A DNA stretch of 64,000 nucleotides from Rhodoblastus sp963710275 (GCA_963710275.1 CAVPZS010000005.1:558001-622000); one strand, 5' to 3'. Positions 15,881 to 25,767 are shown, counted from the stretch's first letter. Notes: generated from the letters alone by a model not told the origin. Numbers and translations: made by a program.

Positions 15881-17098
15881 TCAAAGGCCGGTAACAGAAT
15901 TCCGTGGTTTCGGAGCCAACCGCTGCAACGTCATTGCGGCGCCGCCTAACGCATCGAGTCCAAAATCGATGTGATAGAATGTACTCGCTGGCATGAAACT
16001 GCTCGCAGGCTTGTCTTTCTCGTCGCGACGATCCATCCACCCTCCCTCGATGTCCGTCACGCAATAACAATCGAGCAGGCGTCGAGTTATCCGGCATATA
16101 TCACCAATATATGCCCGCTCTCCGCGCCATGTCTCCTCCGAAAGCGCCTTGAGCGCCTCCGTGTGAGGCCAGCATCTGCTCGCAGTGACGCGGACAGAAC
16201 CGTCTTCGCCGATCTCATCGACAATTCTGCCGCACGCGGGCGAAAGTCCGAACTTCCTGGCCATTGCGACCATTGCCCTCACGGCGGAAGGCTGGGGCTT
16301 GCCTCCCGCCTTCTCGAACTGACGCAGAAGCCACGCCCACTCGAACAAATGGCCTGGTTCGACGCTTCCTCGTCCCGGAGCCGGATGGGCCACCCATTCA
16401 TTGTCGAAATATTCCCGCAATGCGCCGCTTGCCGGGTCGTAGAAGCGTGTCAGAGCAAGTTCCTGAAGTACTCGGCACCGGTCCAGGATATCCTGACGCG
16501 CAGTCGTTTCATAAAGGGCGATAAAGGCCTCGAAGAGGTGCATATGCGGGTTCTGCCGACGCAAGGCGTCGGGCCTCGGCAGGCTATCCCAGAAACCGCC
16601 GTGGACCGGATCGGCGAAAGAGCTATCCAAAAAATCAAGCGTTTTGTCGATTGCGGCGCCAAAAACGGCGTCGTCATCCAAGCGCAGCGCCCAGGCCAGA
16701 GCAAACAACGCAAAAGCGTGCGCATAGAGGTCGCGTCGGGCGTTAACAGCGCGCCCGTCCCTACCAACGGAAAACAGCCAGCCAGGCGCGCCGTCTCCCT
16801 CAAGGTAGGCGGTGATCATCGACCTTGCGGCGCGCAACGCAAGTTCCGCACCCTCCGGAAAGCGCCCGGATAACGAAGCGGCGGCATAAACCGCGATCTG
16901 ACGAGCTTGCACCATCAGGCGCCGCGGCGCCGACGACGCCGACGACCCGTCAAAATCGAGACGCTCCTCGAACATGCCTGTGCGCGTATCAAAACCGGCC
17001 GACGACCACAGCGGCAACGCGCTTTCTGTGAGCCAGCGTTCCGCGCGGCCGTGCAGATCAAGCGCGTCAGCGCTTTCCATTTCATTTTCGGTTTGCAT
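15881..17098 (-). CDS. AGE-family (N-acylglucosamine 2-epimerase / mannose isomerase-like) sugar isomerase
   Basis: This (alpha/alpha)6-barrel protein has about 405 residues. Family landmarks are RRLMVQARQIAVYAAA, DLYAHAFALFALAWALR (with the catalytic-site His), NPHMHLFEAFIALYE, GSVEPGHLFEWAWLL (containing the EPGHxFEW motif) and CWPHTEALKA. Members isomerise or epimerise free or phosphorylated hexoses, GlcNAc or cellobiose; the substrate cannot be told by eye. ATG 17098 is chosen; ATG 17107 and TTG 17116 are possible. It is the last gene after hldE-gmhB-hldD, 11 bases from the hldD stop, so a role in supplying or modifying the lipopolysaccharide heptose precursor is suggested but not shown. 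Confidence 0.8.
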   Translation of the reverse strand: MQTENEMESADALDLHGRAERWLTESALPLWSSAGFDTRTGMFEERLDFDGSSASSAPRRLMVQARQIAVYAAASLSGRFPEGAELALRAARSMITAYLEGDGAPGWLFSVGRDGRAVNARRDLYAHAFALFALAWALRLDDDAVFGAAIDKTLDFLDSSFADPVHGGFWDSLPRPDALRRQNPHMHLFEAFIALYETTARQDILDRCRVLQELALTRFYDPASGALREYFDNEWVAHPAPGRGSVEPGHLFEWAWLLRQFEKAGGKPQPSAVRAMVAMARKFGLSPACGRIVDEIGEDGSVRVTASRCWPHTEALKALSEETWRGERAYIGDICRITRRLLDCYCVTDIEGGWMDRRDEKDKPASSFMPASTFYHIDFGLDALGGAAMTLQRLAPKPRNSVTGL

Positions 17099-17109
17099 GA
17101 TCCGCATTC

Positions 17110-18101
17110 TCAGCAAAAATGATCGCTGGCGTCGAGATAATCACGGACATACATCCGCAATCCGGCTTCGAGACTTGTCAGCGGCTTGGCGAAACCCGCC
17201 TCACGCAGCTTGGTCATCTCGCCGCAGGTGAAATATTGGTATTTTCCCCTCAGATTTTCCGGTAAATCAATGAATTCGACATTGGGTTCGATACCCATTT
17301 CGGCAAACAGGATCTTCGCCTTGTCCAGGAACGGTCGCGCCACGCCCGAGCCGACGTTGTAGAGGCCGGAGGGGGCCAGGGCATCATTGAGCGCCCAGAG
17401 CGCAACATTCACGCAGTCGCCAACCCAGACGAAATCGCGCATCTGCCCTCCGTCGGCATAGGCCGGATTGTCCAGATTTGAACAAACGGACGGCTCCACG
17501 CTCGCGAATCTGGGCATGCAGTTGGACCGCCACCGAGCGTTGAGCTCCCTTGTGATACTCGTTGGGCCCATAGACATTGAAGAATTTCAGTCCCGCCCAG
17601 CGCGGCGGCCGAGCAGATCCGGTTTCGACGACGCGCAGGACCCAGCGGTCGAAGAGATCTCTTGCTCCATCCATAGGCGTTCAGCGGCCGCAAAGCCGAG
17701 AGGTATGCATTGTCGAATTGATCGACGAAACCATGGCCGCCGTCGCCATAAGTCGCAGCCGATGACGCGTAGACAAAGGGAACGCGCTCTCTGGCGCAAT
17801 AATTCCAGAGATCTACCGAGAGACGAAAATTGCTTTGTATGATTTTGTCGACGTCGGTTTCCGTTGTCGTGGAAATTGCTCCCATATGCGACGAGCCGGC
17901 TAGCTTGCCGCGAAAAGCTTCTAGAAACGAGGGCCCGTCCTCTGGGGCGACAATGTCGAAGAGGCGGCGCTTGGCGATATTCCGCCATTTGTAATCGTCG
18001 CGACCGATCCGATCCATGATGACGACATCGCAGCCTGCGGCATCGAGGGCCGCGACAATATTCGACCCGATAAAGCCCGCGCCGCCAGTCACCAGATACA
18101 C
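17110..18101 (-). CDS. hldD: ADP-L-glycero-D-manno-heptose 6-epimerase, two suspected base insertions
   Basis: HldD epimerises ADP-D-glycero-D-manno-heptose at C6, the last step in making the activated heptose for lipopolysaccharide core. The product is 329 residues once two bases are removed. The Rossmann motif VTGGAGFIGSN is at residues 4-14, the short-chain dehydrogenase Tyr-Lys are in LNAYGWSK, and later family segments are GLKFFNVYGPNEYHKG and MRDFVWVGDCVNV. The frame shifts near 17660 (after GWSK) and near 17475 (after RLFKS); deleting one base at each gives continuous homology. It sits between gmhB and the AGE-family gene. Sequencing error is more likely than true inactivation because both neighbours encode the same pathway. 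Confidence 0.85.
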
Positions 18102-18117
18102 GCCTAACCCCTAGACT

Positions 18118-18634
18118 CTAAATGAATATGGCGCAAGCGCGCCGCGCCGCTTCCGCGAAATCCCGGGCGCAGCCTTCGTCCAGCCCGATTCTTACGCCTG
18201 GGAGACCGGCGGCCTGCGCGACGCCCATATCCGCGTCGCTGTCGCCGATCATTACGGCCTGGCCCTGGCCGAAGCGCAAAATCCCGCATGGCGCTGGTGA
18301 CCATGCCGGGCGCCGGTTTGCGGCAGTCGCAGCCGTCATCGGGGCCATGGGGACAATAGTAGATCGCAGCCAGCTCGAGCCCTTGCGCCGCGAGCAGTTC
18401 CACCAGACGCGCATGAACGCGTTGGACCGCCGCGTCATCGAAAAAACCTCGCGCTATGCCGGATTGATTGGTGACGAGAACGAGTTTGAAACCTGCGTCG
18501 CGCAGGCGGTGCATGCCTTCAATGGCGCCTGGCGCGAATTCGGCGAGATCGGGATCGCTGAGATATACCTTGTCGACGATGATTGTGCCATCACGATCAA
18601 GCAGCGCATATTTTTGCGACTTGGGTCCTGGCAT
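18118..18634 (-). CDS. gmhB: D-glycero-beta-D-manno-heptose 1,7-bisphosphate 7-phosphatase, one suspected base insertion
   Basis: GmhB is a HAD-superfamily phosphatase that removes the C7 phosphate between the two reactions of HldE. The product has 171 residues after one base is removed. The HAD nucleophile motif LLDRDGTII (here LDRDG instead of DxDGT), VTNQSGIARG, the zinc-binding loop YYCPHGPDDGCDCRKP and MIGDSDADMG are visible. The frame breaks near 18270, where removing one G from a GGG run joins LRPG to QAVMIGD. The start codon shares a base with the hldE stop (TAATG), so the two are translationally coupled. Confidence 0.88.
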
Positions 18635-20097
18635 TATTTCAAGACCTCGATTTTCGCCTTTTTGATCATCGAAGTCGTACTGTGCCCGGCCTGAATAGGC
18701 GCAAGGACGATTTTGCCGCCGTATGCCTTCACAAATTCGGCGCCGACGACCGTGGCTTCGGTATAATCCGCGCCTTTGATGAGCCGGTCGGGCCGAAGCG
18801 TTTCAATCAACGCCATAGGCGTATCGTCATTGAAAAGAATCACGAGGTCAACGCTCTGAATCGCCGCCACGACGACGGAGCGCGCATGTTCGTTCTGGAC
18901 CGGCCTCGACTGGCCTTTGAGCCTCTTGACGGAGGCATCCGTGTTCAAGGCGACGACAAGCCGGTCGCAGGCGCCGCGGGCTAATCGCAAAAGCTCGACG
19001 TGGCCGGGGTGAAGAAGATCGAAACATCCATTGGTGAAGCCAACGCGAAGGCCGTGGGCTTTCCAGTCCGACACGATTTCATGCGCGGTTTTCGCATCTA
19101 CTATTTTCGGATTGCCGAGATCCTTGACGCCGCCCAGCGTGGCGGCAAGTTCACGCGCCGCGACGGTCGCCGTGCCGCGCTTGCCTACAGCGACGCCGGC
19201 CGCCGCATTGGCGATTTGGGCCGCGGTAACGATATCCGCACCTGCGCCGAGCGCCAGCGCCAGCGAGGCGACCACTGTGTCGCCGGCGCCCGAAACGTCG
19301 AATACTTCAGTCGCGACGGTGTGTATATGCGTCACTTCTGGCGATTTGTTCGGTGCGCTGCAAATGGTCATGCCCTGCGCGCCACGCGTTAGAATAACAG
19401 AATAGACGCCTGCTAGGTCTCGGACTTTTTTGGCCGCGTCGCTGGCGCCTGCGTCGTCATGGCAGTCCACCCCCGTTATGAACGCCCCTTCGGACGCGTT
19501 TGGCGTCAGAACCGTTGCACCGGAATAGCGGCTCACGTCCCGCGATTTGGGATCAACTACGACCGCCAAGCCTTTCGCGCGCGCGTCCTCGATCACGCGT
19601 GCGATCAACGAGGGCTCGAGCACGCCCTTATCATAGTCCGACAACACGACCGCGGAAAGCGTCGCCGCCGACTGGAGATATTGATCGAAGATCTCGTCGG
19701 CCGTTGCGACGTCGAGACGAAGTTTTTCTTCGACGTCAAGCCGCATGATCTGCTGCGAATTGGACACGTAGCGAGTCTCGACGGTCGTCGGGTGGTTGGC
19801 CACGCGAACGAAGCGTTGCTCAACCCCGTCGCGGGTCGCGGCCGCCACGGCATGGTCGGCGGACTTGTCTGCGCCGAGCACGCCAGCGAGAATAGCCTTC
19901 CCGCCTAACGCCACGATATTGCGCGCAACATTGCCCGCGCCACCAAGCATCGTGCTCTCTTTTTCAAAACGCAATACCGGAATTGGCGCTTCCGGAGATA
20001 CGCGTTCGACCCGCCCATAAACGAACTTGTCGACCATGACATCGCCGAGAACGAAGACGCAGGAACCGCGCCATTGCTCAATCCAGGAAGCCGGCAT
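18634..20097 (-). CDS. hldE: Bifunctional heptose 7-phosphate kinase / heptose 1-phosphate adenylyltransferase
   Basis: HldE phosphorylates D-glycero-D-manno-heptose 7-phosphate at C1 and later adenylylates it. The protein has about 487 residues. The N-terminal PfkB-type kinase domain (about 1-320) contains GGAGNVARNIVALGG and the anion-hole motif DVSGAGDTVVASLALA. The C-terminal nucleotidyltransferase domain (about 350-487) contains FTNGCFDLLHPGHVELLRLA and the late TSMIKK. ATG 20097 is preferred to the TTG at 20103. It is the first gene of hldE-gmhB-hldD-AGE. gmhA, which makes the substrate of HldE, is not in this window. Confidence 0.95.
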   Translation of the reverse strand: MPASWIEQWRGSCVFVLGDVMVDKFVYGRVERVSPEAPIPVLRFEKESTMLGGAGNVARNIVALGGKAILAGVLGADKSADHAVAAATRDGVEQRFVRVANHPTTVETRYVSNSQQIMRLDVEEKLRLDVATADEIFDQYLQSAATLSAVVLSDYDKGVLEPSLIARVIEDARAKGLAVVVDPKSRDVSRYSGATVLTPNASEGAFITGVDCHDDAGASDAAKKVRDLAGVYSVILTRGAQGMTICSAPNKSPEVTHIHTVATEVFDVSGAGDTVVASLALALGAGADIVTAAQIANAAAGVAVGKRGTATVAARELAATLGGVKDLGNPKIVDAKTAHEIVSDWKAHGLRVGFTNGCFDLLHPGHVELLRLARGACDRLVVALNTDASVKRLKGQSRPVQNEHARSVVVAAIQSVDLVILFNDDTPMALIETLRPDRLIKGADYTEATVVGAEFVKAYGGKIVLAPIQAGHSTTSMIKKAKIEVLK

Positions 20098-20669
20098 GAT
20101 CAAACTCTAAAATCAAGGTTAAGGATCATCGCCATTTTCTTATTTGGATTAGGCGTTCGTCGCAACATCTTAATCTCGTCGGTCCAAGCGTCTCATTTGC
20201 GTCCGTTCGCTGCGAAAACTTGAACGCCAATTCATAGTCCGGATTTGTTGTTGCATTCATACCACGTCTGTGTCGGCGCTTTCGCGAAACAAGTCGATCT
20301 ACCTGAGTAAAAACTCGCCTCTGATCGCTTCTGACCTGCCACTGAACTTCCATCCAGCGGCGATTAGAGCCTCGGCGGATTTTACGCCGTCAGGCGCGTC
20401 GGGAGCAACATGCGATTGGTTCGTGGAGGAACTTTGCATTGGCGGGCACGGATTGAATTGGCGTCCGCAGGCATTGCGTTATCGTATCCCCTCTCTCATT
20501 GTGTGGTTGCTGAATTGTACGGCGGGAATGAAACCGGCTATAATGTCGGCAATGACCAACATTGGATGAGGCTTGAAATAGCCGCTTTTTGTGCTAACTG
20601 GGGGCGTCCGGGCGGTTTCTCATCGCCCGCTCCCATTCCCATCGAGATCAACGTCATCGAGGTTCGCGA
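20098..20669. other. Intergenic region between divergent hldE and fmdB
   Basis: These roughly 570 bases are less GC-rich than the surrounding genes. They must hold the hldE promoter (minus strand) and a plus-strand promoter for the fmdB/SDR side, for which a good candidate is given separately. Several short open frames exist (for example 20270-20569 plus and 20126-20353 minus), but none has a ribosome site plus recognisable protein; I regard them as chance. Confidence 0.5.
20515..20544 (+). promoter_or_regulatory. Candidate sigma-70 promoter upstream of fmdB
   Basis: TTGTAC at 20515-20520 and a consensus TATAAT at 20539-20544 are separated by 18 bases, a spacing acceptable for the housekeeping sigma factor. 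It lies about 125 bases before the fmdB start. Such a perfect -10 box is uncommon in this GC-rich window, which supports the call, but there is no experimental evidence. Confidence 0.45.
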
Positions 20670-20897
20670 ATGCCGATCTACGGCTATCAGTGCAAAAAAT
20701 GCGGTGAGAGCTTCCAGACCTTGGTGCGCTCGGGCGAAGAGCCTTCCTGCCCGTCCTGCGGCGCGATCGAACTGGAACAGCAATTATCGCTGATCGCGGC
20801 CCCTGCGAAAGGCGGCGAAAGCGATGCGCCGACCTGTTCCAGCTTTGGCGCAGGCCCGGCTTGTGCGTCCTGCCCCGGTGCGGCGGCGTTCGGATAA
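20670..20897 (+). CDS. FmdB-family zinc-ribbon protein
   Basis: This small protein of 75 residues has an N-terminal zinc ribbon: MPIYGYQCKKCGESFQ supplies the first CxxC and PSCPSCGA the second. The C-terminal tail is Ala/Gly/Cys-rich with two more cysteines (GPACASCPG). The family is annotated as putative regulatory protein FmdB after a gene near formamidase, but its general function is not established. It is followed at 36 bases by a short-chain dehydrogenase gene, probably co-transcribed. Confidence 0.85.
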   Translation: MPIYGYQCKKCGESFQTLVRSGEEPSCPSCGAIELEQQLSLIAAPAKGGESDAPTCSSFGAGPACASCPGAAAFG

Positions 20898-20932
20898 CAG
20901 TGCGGAGAGCGCGGAGTTTCGGAGAGGACGCC

Positions 20933-21735
20933 ATGAAGACCATCCTAGTCACAGGCGCCACTGCGGGCTTCGGCGCCGCCTTCGCCCGCCGCTTCATCAA
21001 GGACGGGCATCGGGTCATCGCCACCGGCCGCCGTGTCGAGCGGCTCCAAGCTCTGGCCGCCGAACTCGGCCCGAACCTTTTTGCGACGCCTTTGGATATG
21101 ACGGACGTCCAGGCAGTCGCCGATTTCGTCCCCTCGCTGCCGGAGGCGTGGCGGCGTATCGACGTGCTGGTGAACAACGCCGGGCTGGCGCTCGGCCTCT
21201 CACCCGCCTGGGAAGCCTCGCTCGATCATTGGGACCAGATGATCGCCACCAACGTCACCGGACTTGTCCACCTGACGCGCGCCGATGCTGCCGCAAATGG
21301 TCGAGCGCGACGACGGCCTGATCATCAATCTCGGCTCGGTCGCCGGCGACTACGCCTATCCCGGCGGCCATGTCTATGGCGGCACCAAAGCCTTCGTCCT
21401 GCAATTTTCGTTGAACTTGCGCTCGGACCTCGCCGGCCTGAACGTGCGCGTGACCAATATCGAACCGGGCATGGTGACGGGCTCGGAATTCTGCCAGGTG
21501 CGATTCGGCGGCGACGAAGGCCAAGGCGGCGGCTGTCTATGCCGGCACGCAATCGCTGACGCCGGAAGACATCGCGGAGACCGCGGCCTGGCTGGTTTCA
21601 CTCCCTCCGCACATGAACATCAACCGCATCGAACTCATGCCGACCTGCCAGGCCGGCGGCGGGTTCGTCGTCAAGAGGAAAGAGCGTCCGCAAAGAAAAA
21701 GCGCTCCGGACTGGAGCGCTTTTTCGCTTTTCTAG
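20933..21735 (+). CDS. YdfG-like short-chain dehydrogenase/reductase, two suspected base insertions
   Basis: This NADP-dependent short-chain dehydrogenase related to E. coli YdfG (3-hydroxy acid dehydrogenase) has 266 residues after removing two bases. The cofactor motif is TGATAGFGAAFA (residues 6-17), LVNNAGLALG follows, and the catalytic Tyr-Lys is in HVYGGTKAF. The frame breaks after VHLTRA (extra G near 21284) and after FGGDEA (extra G near 21519). The late segment NINRIELMPTCQA is typical of the family end. The reading frame then continues through the terminator hairpin to a stop at 21733-21735, so the true C-terminus may be a little shorter. GGAGAGGA precedes the ATG. Confidence 0.82.
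21694..21726. terminator. Bidirectional Rho-independent terminator between the SDR gene and trxA
   Basis: A long stem is formed by AAAAAGCGCTCC and GGAGCGCTTTTT around a short loop (about 21696-21724). A T-run follows on the plus strand, and A-runs on the other side give T-runs on the minus strand. It lies between two convergent genes and can serve both. Confidence 0.8.
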
Positions 21736-21749
21736 TCCGACGCAAAAAA

Positions 21750-22071
21750 TCAGATCGCGCCATTGATCCATTTGGCCAATTCGCCCTTCGGCGCGGCTCC
21801 GACCTTCTGCGAAGCCAGCTTGCCATCCTTGAACAGCATCAGGGTCGGGATGGAGCGGATGCCGAGCTTGCCGGCGACGCCGGGATTTTCGTCGACGTTG
21901 ACCTTGACGATCTTGACCTTGCCGCCAAAATCCTTGGCGAGTTCTTCCAGCGACGGCCCGATCATCTTGCAGGGCCCGCACCATTCGGCCCAGAAATCGA
22001 CGACGACCGGTTCGGACGATTGCAGAACGTCAGATCTCGAAGCTGGCGTCGGTGACTTTGACCGTGGACAT
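21750..22071 (-). CDS. trxA: Thioredoxin, one suspected base insertion
   Basis: This is a cytoplasmic disulfide reductase of 106 residues once one base is removed. The active site is FWAEWCGPCKM, with WCGPC, and the cis-proline is in IRSIPTLMLF; the end GAAPKGELAKWI is typical. ATG 22071 opens STVKVTDASFE, then the frame breaks near 22040; deleting one base joins it to DVLQSSEPVVVDFW. It is convergent with the SDR gene and shares its terminator. The upstream 180 bases before ygiQ probably hold its promoter. Loss of an essential-type thioredoxin is unlikely, so the shift is most likely a sequence error. Confidence 0.88.
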
Positions 22072-22255
22072 GAAAACCTCGCTCGGCGACGGAAGGCGAA
22101 GTCCCGTAGGAGTTGAACCTGATTGTGGCGAAGGTAGGTAGGCGGAGGCTGCGTCGTCAAGCGCGCCTGCGCCGGGCTTCGCTTGCGCGCCGGCAAGGAG
22201 CCCGCTTTGCTCCAGCCAAACAGTTGAGATGACGCAGTAAAGTGCGGCCAGGCGT

Positions 22256-24281
22256 TTACTGCCCGAAGACGCCCTTGGTCAAAAATTTGCGCGCCTTGTC
22301 GTTTCGCTGGCGCTGGCCCTCGCTCTTCAGGCCGGTTCCGGCCGGCTGCCAGTTCGGCACGAGCTGATGCTTTCCCGGGCCGATCAGGTCGGCGCGGCCC
22401 ATGGTTTTCAGCGCCTCGCGCAGCAGCGGCCAGTTTTCCGCGTCGTGATAGCGCAAGAAACGCCTTGTGCAAGCCGGCGCTGGCGCAGCCCCTTGATCGC
22501 GTCGACCTTTTCCGAAACGCCGCGGCGCACCGGCTTCAGCGGATTGAAGCCGGAATGATACATGGCGGTCGCCAGCGCCATCGGCGAAGGCAGGAAGGTC
22601 TGGACCTGGTCGGCGCGATATTTGTTGCGCTTGAGCCAGAGCGCCAGGTTCATCATGTCCTCGTCCGTCGTGCCCGGATGGGCGGCGATGAAATAGGGGA
22701 TGAGGAAGTAATCCTTCTTCGCCTCGCGCGCGGCCTGATCGAACAATTGCTTGAAACGGTCATAGGCGCCGATGCCCGGCTTCATCATTTTCGACAGCGG
22801 GCCGGATTCGGTATGCTCCGGCGCGATCTTCAGATAGCCGCCGACATGATGCGCGACCAGTTCGCGGATATAGGCCGGACTTTTCACCGCCAAATCATAA
22901 CGCACGCCCGAAGCGACCATGACCTTCTTGACGCCCTTGATCTCGCGCGCCTTGCGGTAGAGCTCGATCAGGGCGTCATGGCTGGTGTCGAGGTTCTTGC
23001 AGATGTCCGGATAGACGCAGGAAAGACGCCGGCACAGGGACTCGGTCTTCCGGTCCTTGCAGGCCATGCGGTACATGTTGGCGGTGGGGCCGCCGATGTC
23101 GGAAATGATCCCGGTGAAGCCTTCGGTCTTGTCGCGGATGGTCTCGATTTCCTTGAGGATCGAGTTCCTGCGAGCGGCTCTGGATGATGCGGCCTTCGTG
23201 CTCGGTGATCGAACAGAAGGAGCAGCCGCCAAAGCAGCCGCGCATGATCGTGACCGAATGGCGGATCATTTCCCAGGCCGGGATCTTTCGCGTCTCCATA
23301 GGAAGGATGCGGACCGCGGGCATAGGGCAGGCCGTAAACCGCATCCATCTCCGGCGTGGTCAGCGGAATGGGCGGCGGCCGTCAGCCAGACGTTCTTGTC
23401 GCCGTGCCTTTGCACCAGCGGACGGGCGTTGCCGGGGTTGCTTTCCCGATGCAGCACGCGAGAGGCGCGGGCATAGGCCTCGGGATCGCCGCAGACCTGT
23501 TCATAGGCCGGCAGGCGCACGACAATCTTTTCTTCCCTGATCCGCGCGCCTTCGTCGCCTTCGAGATCGTCGGCTGGCGCTTCGACGAAATCCTCCGGCG
23601 TGGCGTCGCGCAGGAATGCGAGGCCTCGAATATCCGAGAAATCCTGCTTCACGCCTTTCTTGGCGATGCGATGCGCGACTTCGACCAGGGCGCGCTCGGC
23701 GTTGCCGTAGAGCAGGAGGTCGGCCTTGGCGTCGAGCAGGATCGAACGGCGGATCTTGTCGGACCAGTAGTCGTAATGGGCGATGCGGCGCAGCGACGCT
23801 TCTATGCCGCCGATGATGATGGGAACGTCGGGAAAGGCTTCGCGGCAGCGCTGGGAATAGACGATGACGGCGCGATCGGGTCTTTTGCCGCCTTCGCCGC
23901 CGGCCGTGTAGGAATCATTATGACGCAACCGGCGGTCCGACGTGTAGCGGTTGACCATCGAATCCATGTTGCCCGAGGTCACGCCATAAAACAGGTTCGG
24001 CTTTGCCCAACCGCTGGAAATCCTGCGCGTCCTTCCAGTCGGGCTGGGCGATCAGGCCGACCCGGAAACCCTGGGATTCAAGCAGGCGGCCGATGATCGC
24101 CATGCCGAAGCTCGGATGGTCGATATAGGCGTCGCCGGTGACCAGGATGATGTCGCAGGAATCCCAGCCGAGACGTTTCCATCTCCGCCCGCGACATCGG
24201 GAGGAAGGGCGCGACGCCAAAGCGATGCGCCCAATATTTGCGATGGGCGAACAGCTGTTTATGTGGTTGCGCAGGGATCAT
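22256..24281 (-). CDS. YgiQ-family radical SAM protein, about seven suspected base insertions
   Basis: This is an uncharacterised radical-SAM enzyme of the YgiQ/UPF0313 family, 672 residues when seven single bases are removed. The cluster-binding motif is MRGCFGGCSFCSITEHEGR (CxxxCxxC). Other family segments are WDSCDIILVTGDAYIDHPSF, TSGNMDSMVNRYTSDRR, IIGGIEASLRRIAHYDYW, MVASGVRYDLA and HLKIAPEHTE-like YLKIAPEHTESGPLSK. Frame changes lie near 24175, 24002, 23377, 23290, 23168, 22472 and 22452; each is cured by deleting one base and the total length becomes divisible by three. A pseudogene is possible, but conservation between the breaks is complete. The function in cells is unknown. Confidence 0.8.
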
Positions 24282-24612
24282 CCGGCTTTGTCGCTCATGT
24301 CAGGGAACGGCGCAAGTTTTGGCCTGAACGCAAAAGGCGCCCTTTTGAAGACGACCGGCGCAGCCATGGATTGCGTCATCGCCGCGCCGCTGGCTCTCAG
24401 CTGCCGCAAAACATGTAATCAAAATAATGTGAAACACGAATTGGCGAATCTTGAAACATAAAAAGTCTTTCTTGCGATTTTTCTTGAGTAAATGACGCTA
24501 CGTAAACAGCATAAAATTAATTTTCCCTGTTCAATATCAACGCCCAAGACGGCTACGACGCGCGAAAGAGCCCTTCTTCTGCGCTCACGGCTGGACCGTT
24601 CCCGAAAGCGCC
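24282..24612. other. Intergenic region upstream of the diguanylate cyclase gene
   Basis: About 330 bases lie between the divergent ygiQ and GGDEF genes. The part from 24410 to 24540 is AT-rich (for example ATAAAATTAATTTTCCCTG near 24510) and likely contains the promoters. No convincing -35/-10 pair, terminator, repeat or gene was recognised. Confidence 0.45.
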
Positions 24613-25698
24613 ATGGCCGAACGAATTGACGTGCAGACGAAAACCCTATCTGGACGAATAATCCTTGTACTCGCCGGGATACTGCTGGCGGCATTGGCGT
24701 TTTGGGTCGTCGCCAGTTCAACCGTCGTCGCATCGTGGTCGCTGGTCTCATGGGAGACCCTCGAGACCCGGTCTGACGGCACGCTACTGCGGACCGTCCA
24801 CGAACCCCTGGCGTTGTTTCGCAATATCGCATTGATCCTGTTCGCCATGGCGGGTCTGGCCTTGTCCTTGAGGCAATACATGGGGGGACGTCCCGGCGTC
24901 GCCCGCTCCATGACCAGCGCGGAAGAAATCGAGCCTTTCCGACGTCAGTTCGCCGATGAATTGCAGACCATCCTCAAGCTTTTCCAATCGCACGCGAAGG
25001 AGAACCGGGCCTTTTCGGCCGCGCTCAATTCCGGCCGGGACAACCTCGCGGCCTCTCGCGGCGACGAGCAGATCCACGCCGCGATTCAGTTCCTGGTCTC
25101 GGCGAGCCAGCAAATGCTGCGCGCCAACGAAGACTATGAAAAAAAACTGCGCGACGCCGAGCGGCAAGTCGAAGCTTTGCGGGTCGCCCTCGATGAATTG
25201 CGGGAGCTTGTTTCCCGCGACTCCCTCACAAATGTCTTCTCGCGTCGCCATTTCGACGAAACGCTTCCCCAGCAGCTCCGCAAATCCGCCAACAGCAACA
25301 AGTCCATCAGCCTGATCATGGCTGACATCGATCATTTCAAGGAGGTGAACGACAAGTTCGGCCATCCCATAGGCGATGAAGTGCTACGAAAATTCGCCGA
25401 TCTCCTGATCGCCAATACCAAGGGAAGCGACAGCGTCGCGCGTTATGGCGGCGAGGAATTCGTCATCATCCTGCCCGAGACGCCCGGCGTCGCGGCGGCG
25501 TCCCTCGCCGATCAGATCAGGAAGAAGCTTGAAGCCAAGAAATGGGTGGTCAAGGGCGGCTCCTCGATCGGAACGGTCACGGCGTCCTTCGGCGTCGCGG
25601 AATTCGACTTCGAGGAAAGCGCCGATGATCTTGTGCTGCGGGCGGACGCGAAATTATACGCGTCCAAGGCCGCAGGCCGGAACAAGGTTTCGGCCTGA
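24613..25698 (+). CDS. Membrane diguanylate cyclase (GGDEF)
   Basis: This protein of 361 residues likely makes cyclic di-GMP from two GTP. Two membrane segments frame a short periplasmic loop: IILVLAGILLAALAFWVVAS (about 16-35) and a second at about 73-90. A helical region (about 105-205) precedes the GGDEF domain. The active-site motif is intact as ARYGGEEFVIILPE, with IMADIDHFKEVND (metal-binding Asp) and DSLTNVFSRRHFDE before it. The usual inhibitory RxxD site appears as KGSD, so product inhibition may be weak. No recognised sensor domain is present. The next gene, on the same strand 70 bases on, encodes a histidine kinase. Confidence 0.9.
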   Translation: MAERIDVQTKTLSGRIILVLAGILLAALAFWVVASSTVVASWSLVSWETLETRSDGTLLRTVHEPLALFRNIALILFAMAGLALSLRQYMGGRPGVARSMTSAEEIEPFRRQFADELQTILKLFQSHAKENRAFSAALNSGRDNLAASRGDEQIHAAIQFLVSASQQMLRANEDYEKKLRDAERQVEALRVALDELRELVSRDSLTNVFSRRHFDETLPQQLRKSANSNKSISLIMADIDHFKEVNDKFGHPIGDEVLRKFADLLIANTKGSDSVARYGGEEFVIILPETPGVAAASLADQIRKKLEAKKWVVKGGSSIGTVTASFGVAEFDFEESADDLVLRADAKLYASKAAGRNKVSA

Positions 25699-25767
25699 AG
25701 GCGGAAACGGAGCTTACCAATTCGCCGCCGGCGTGGTTAAATACCTCTTCGCGAAGGGGAAATCCCG

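Noticed and set aside
15614..17098. tRNA-Gly as an integration site of a mobile island
   Set aside because: No integrase, duplicated tRNA end or mobile genes lie near; the adjoining genes are housekeeping.
22256..24281. ygiQ as several small separate genes or a pseudogene
   Set aside because: Pieces in different frames join into one continuous family-length protein after seven single-base deletions, and the same kind of error affects essential genes nearby.
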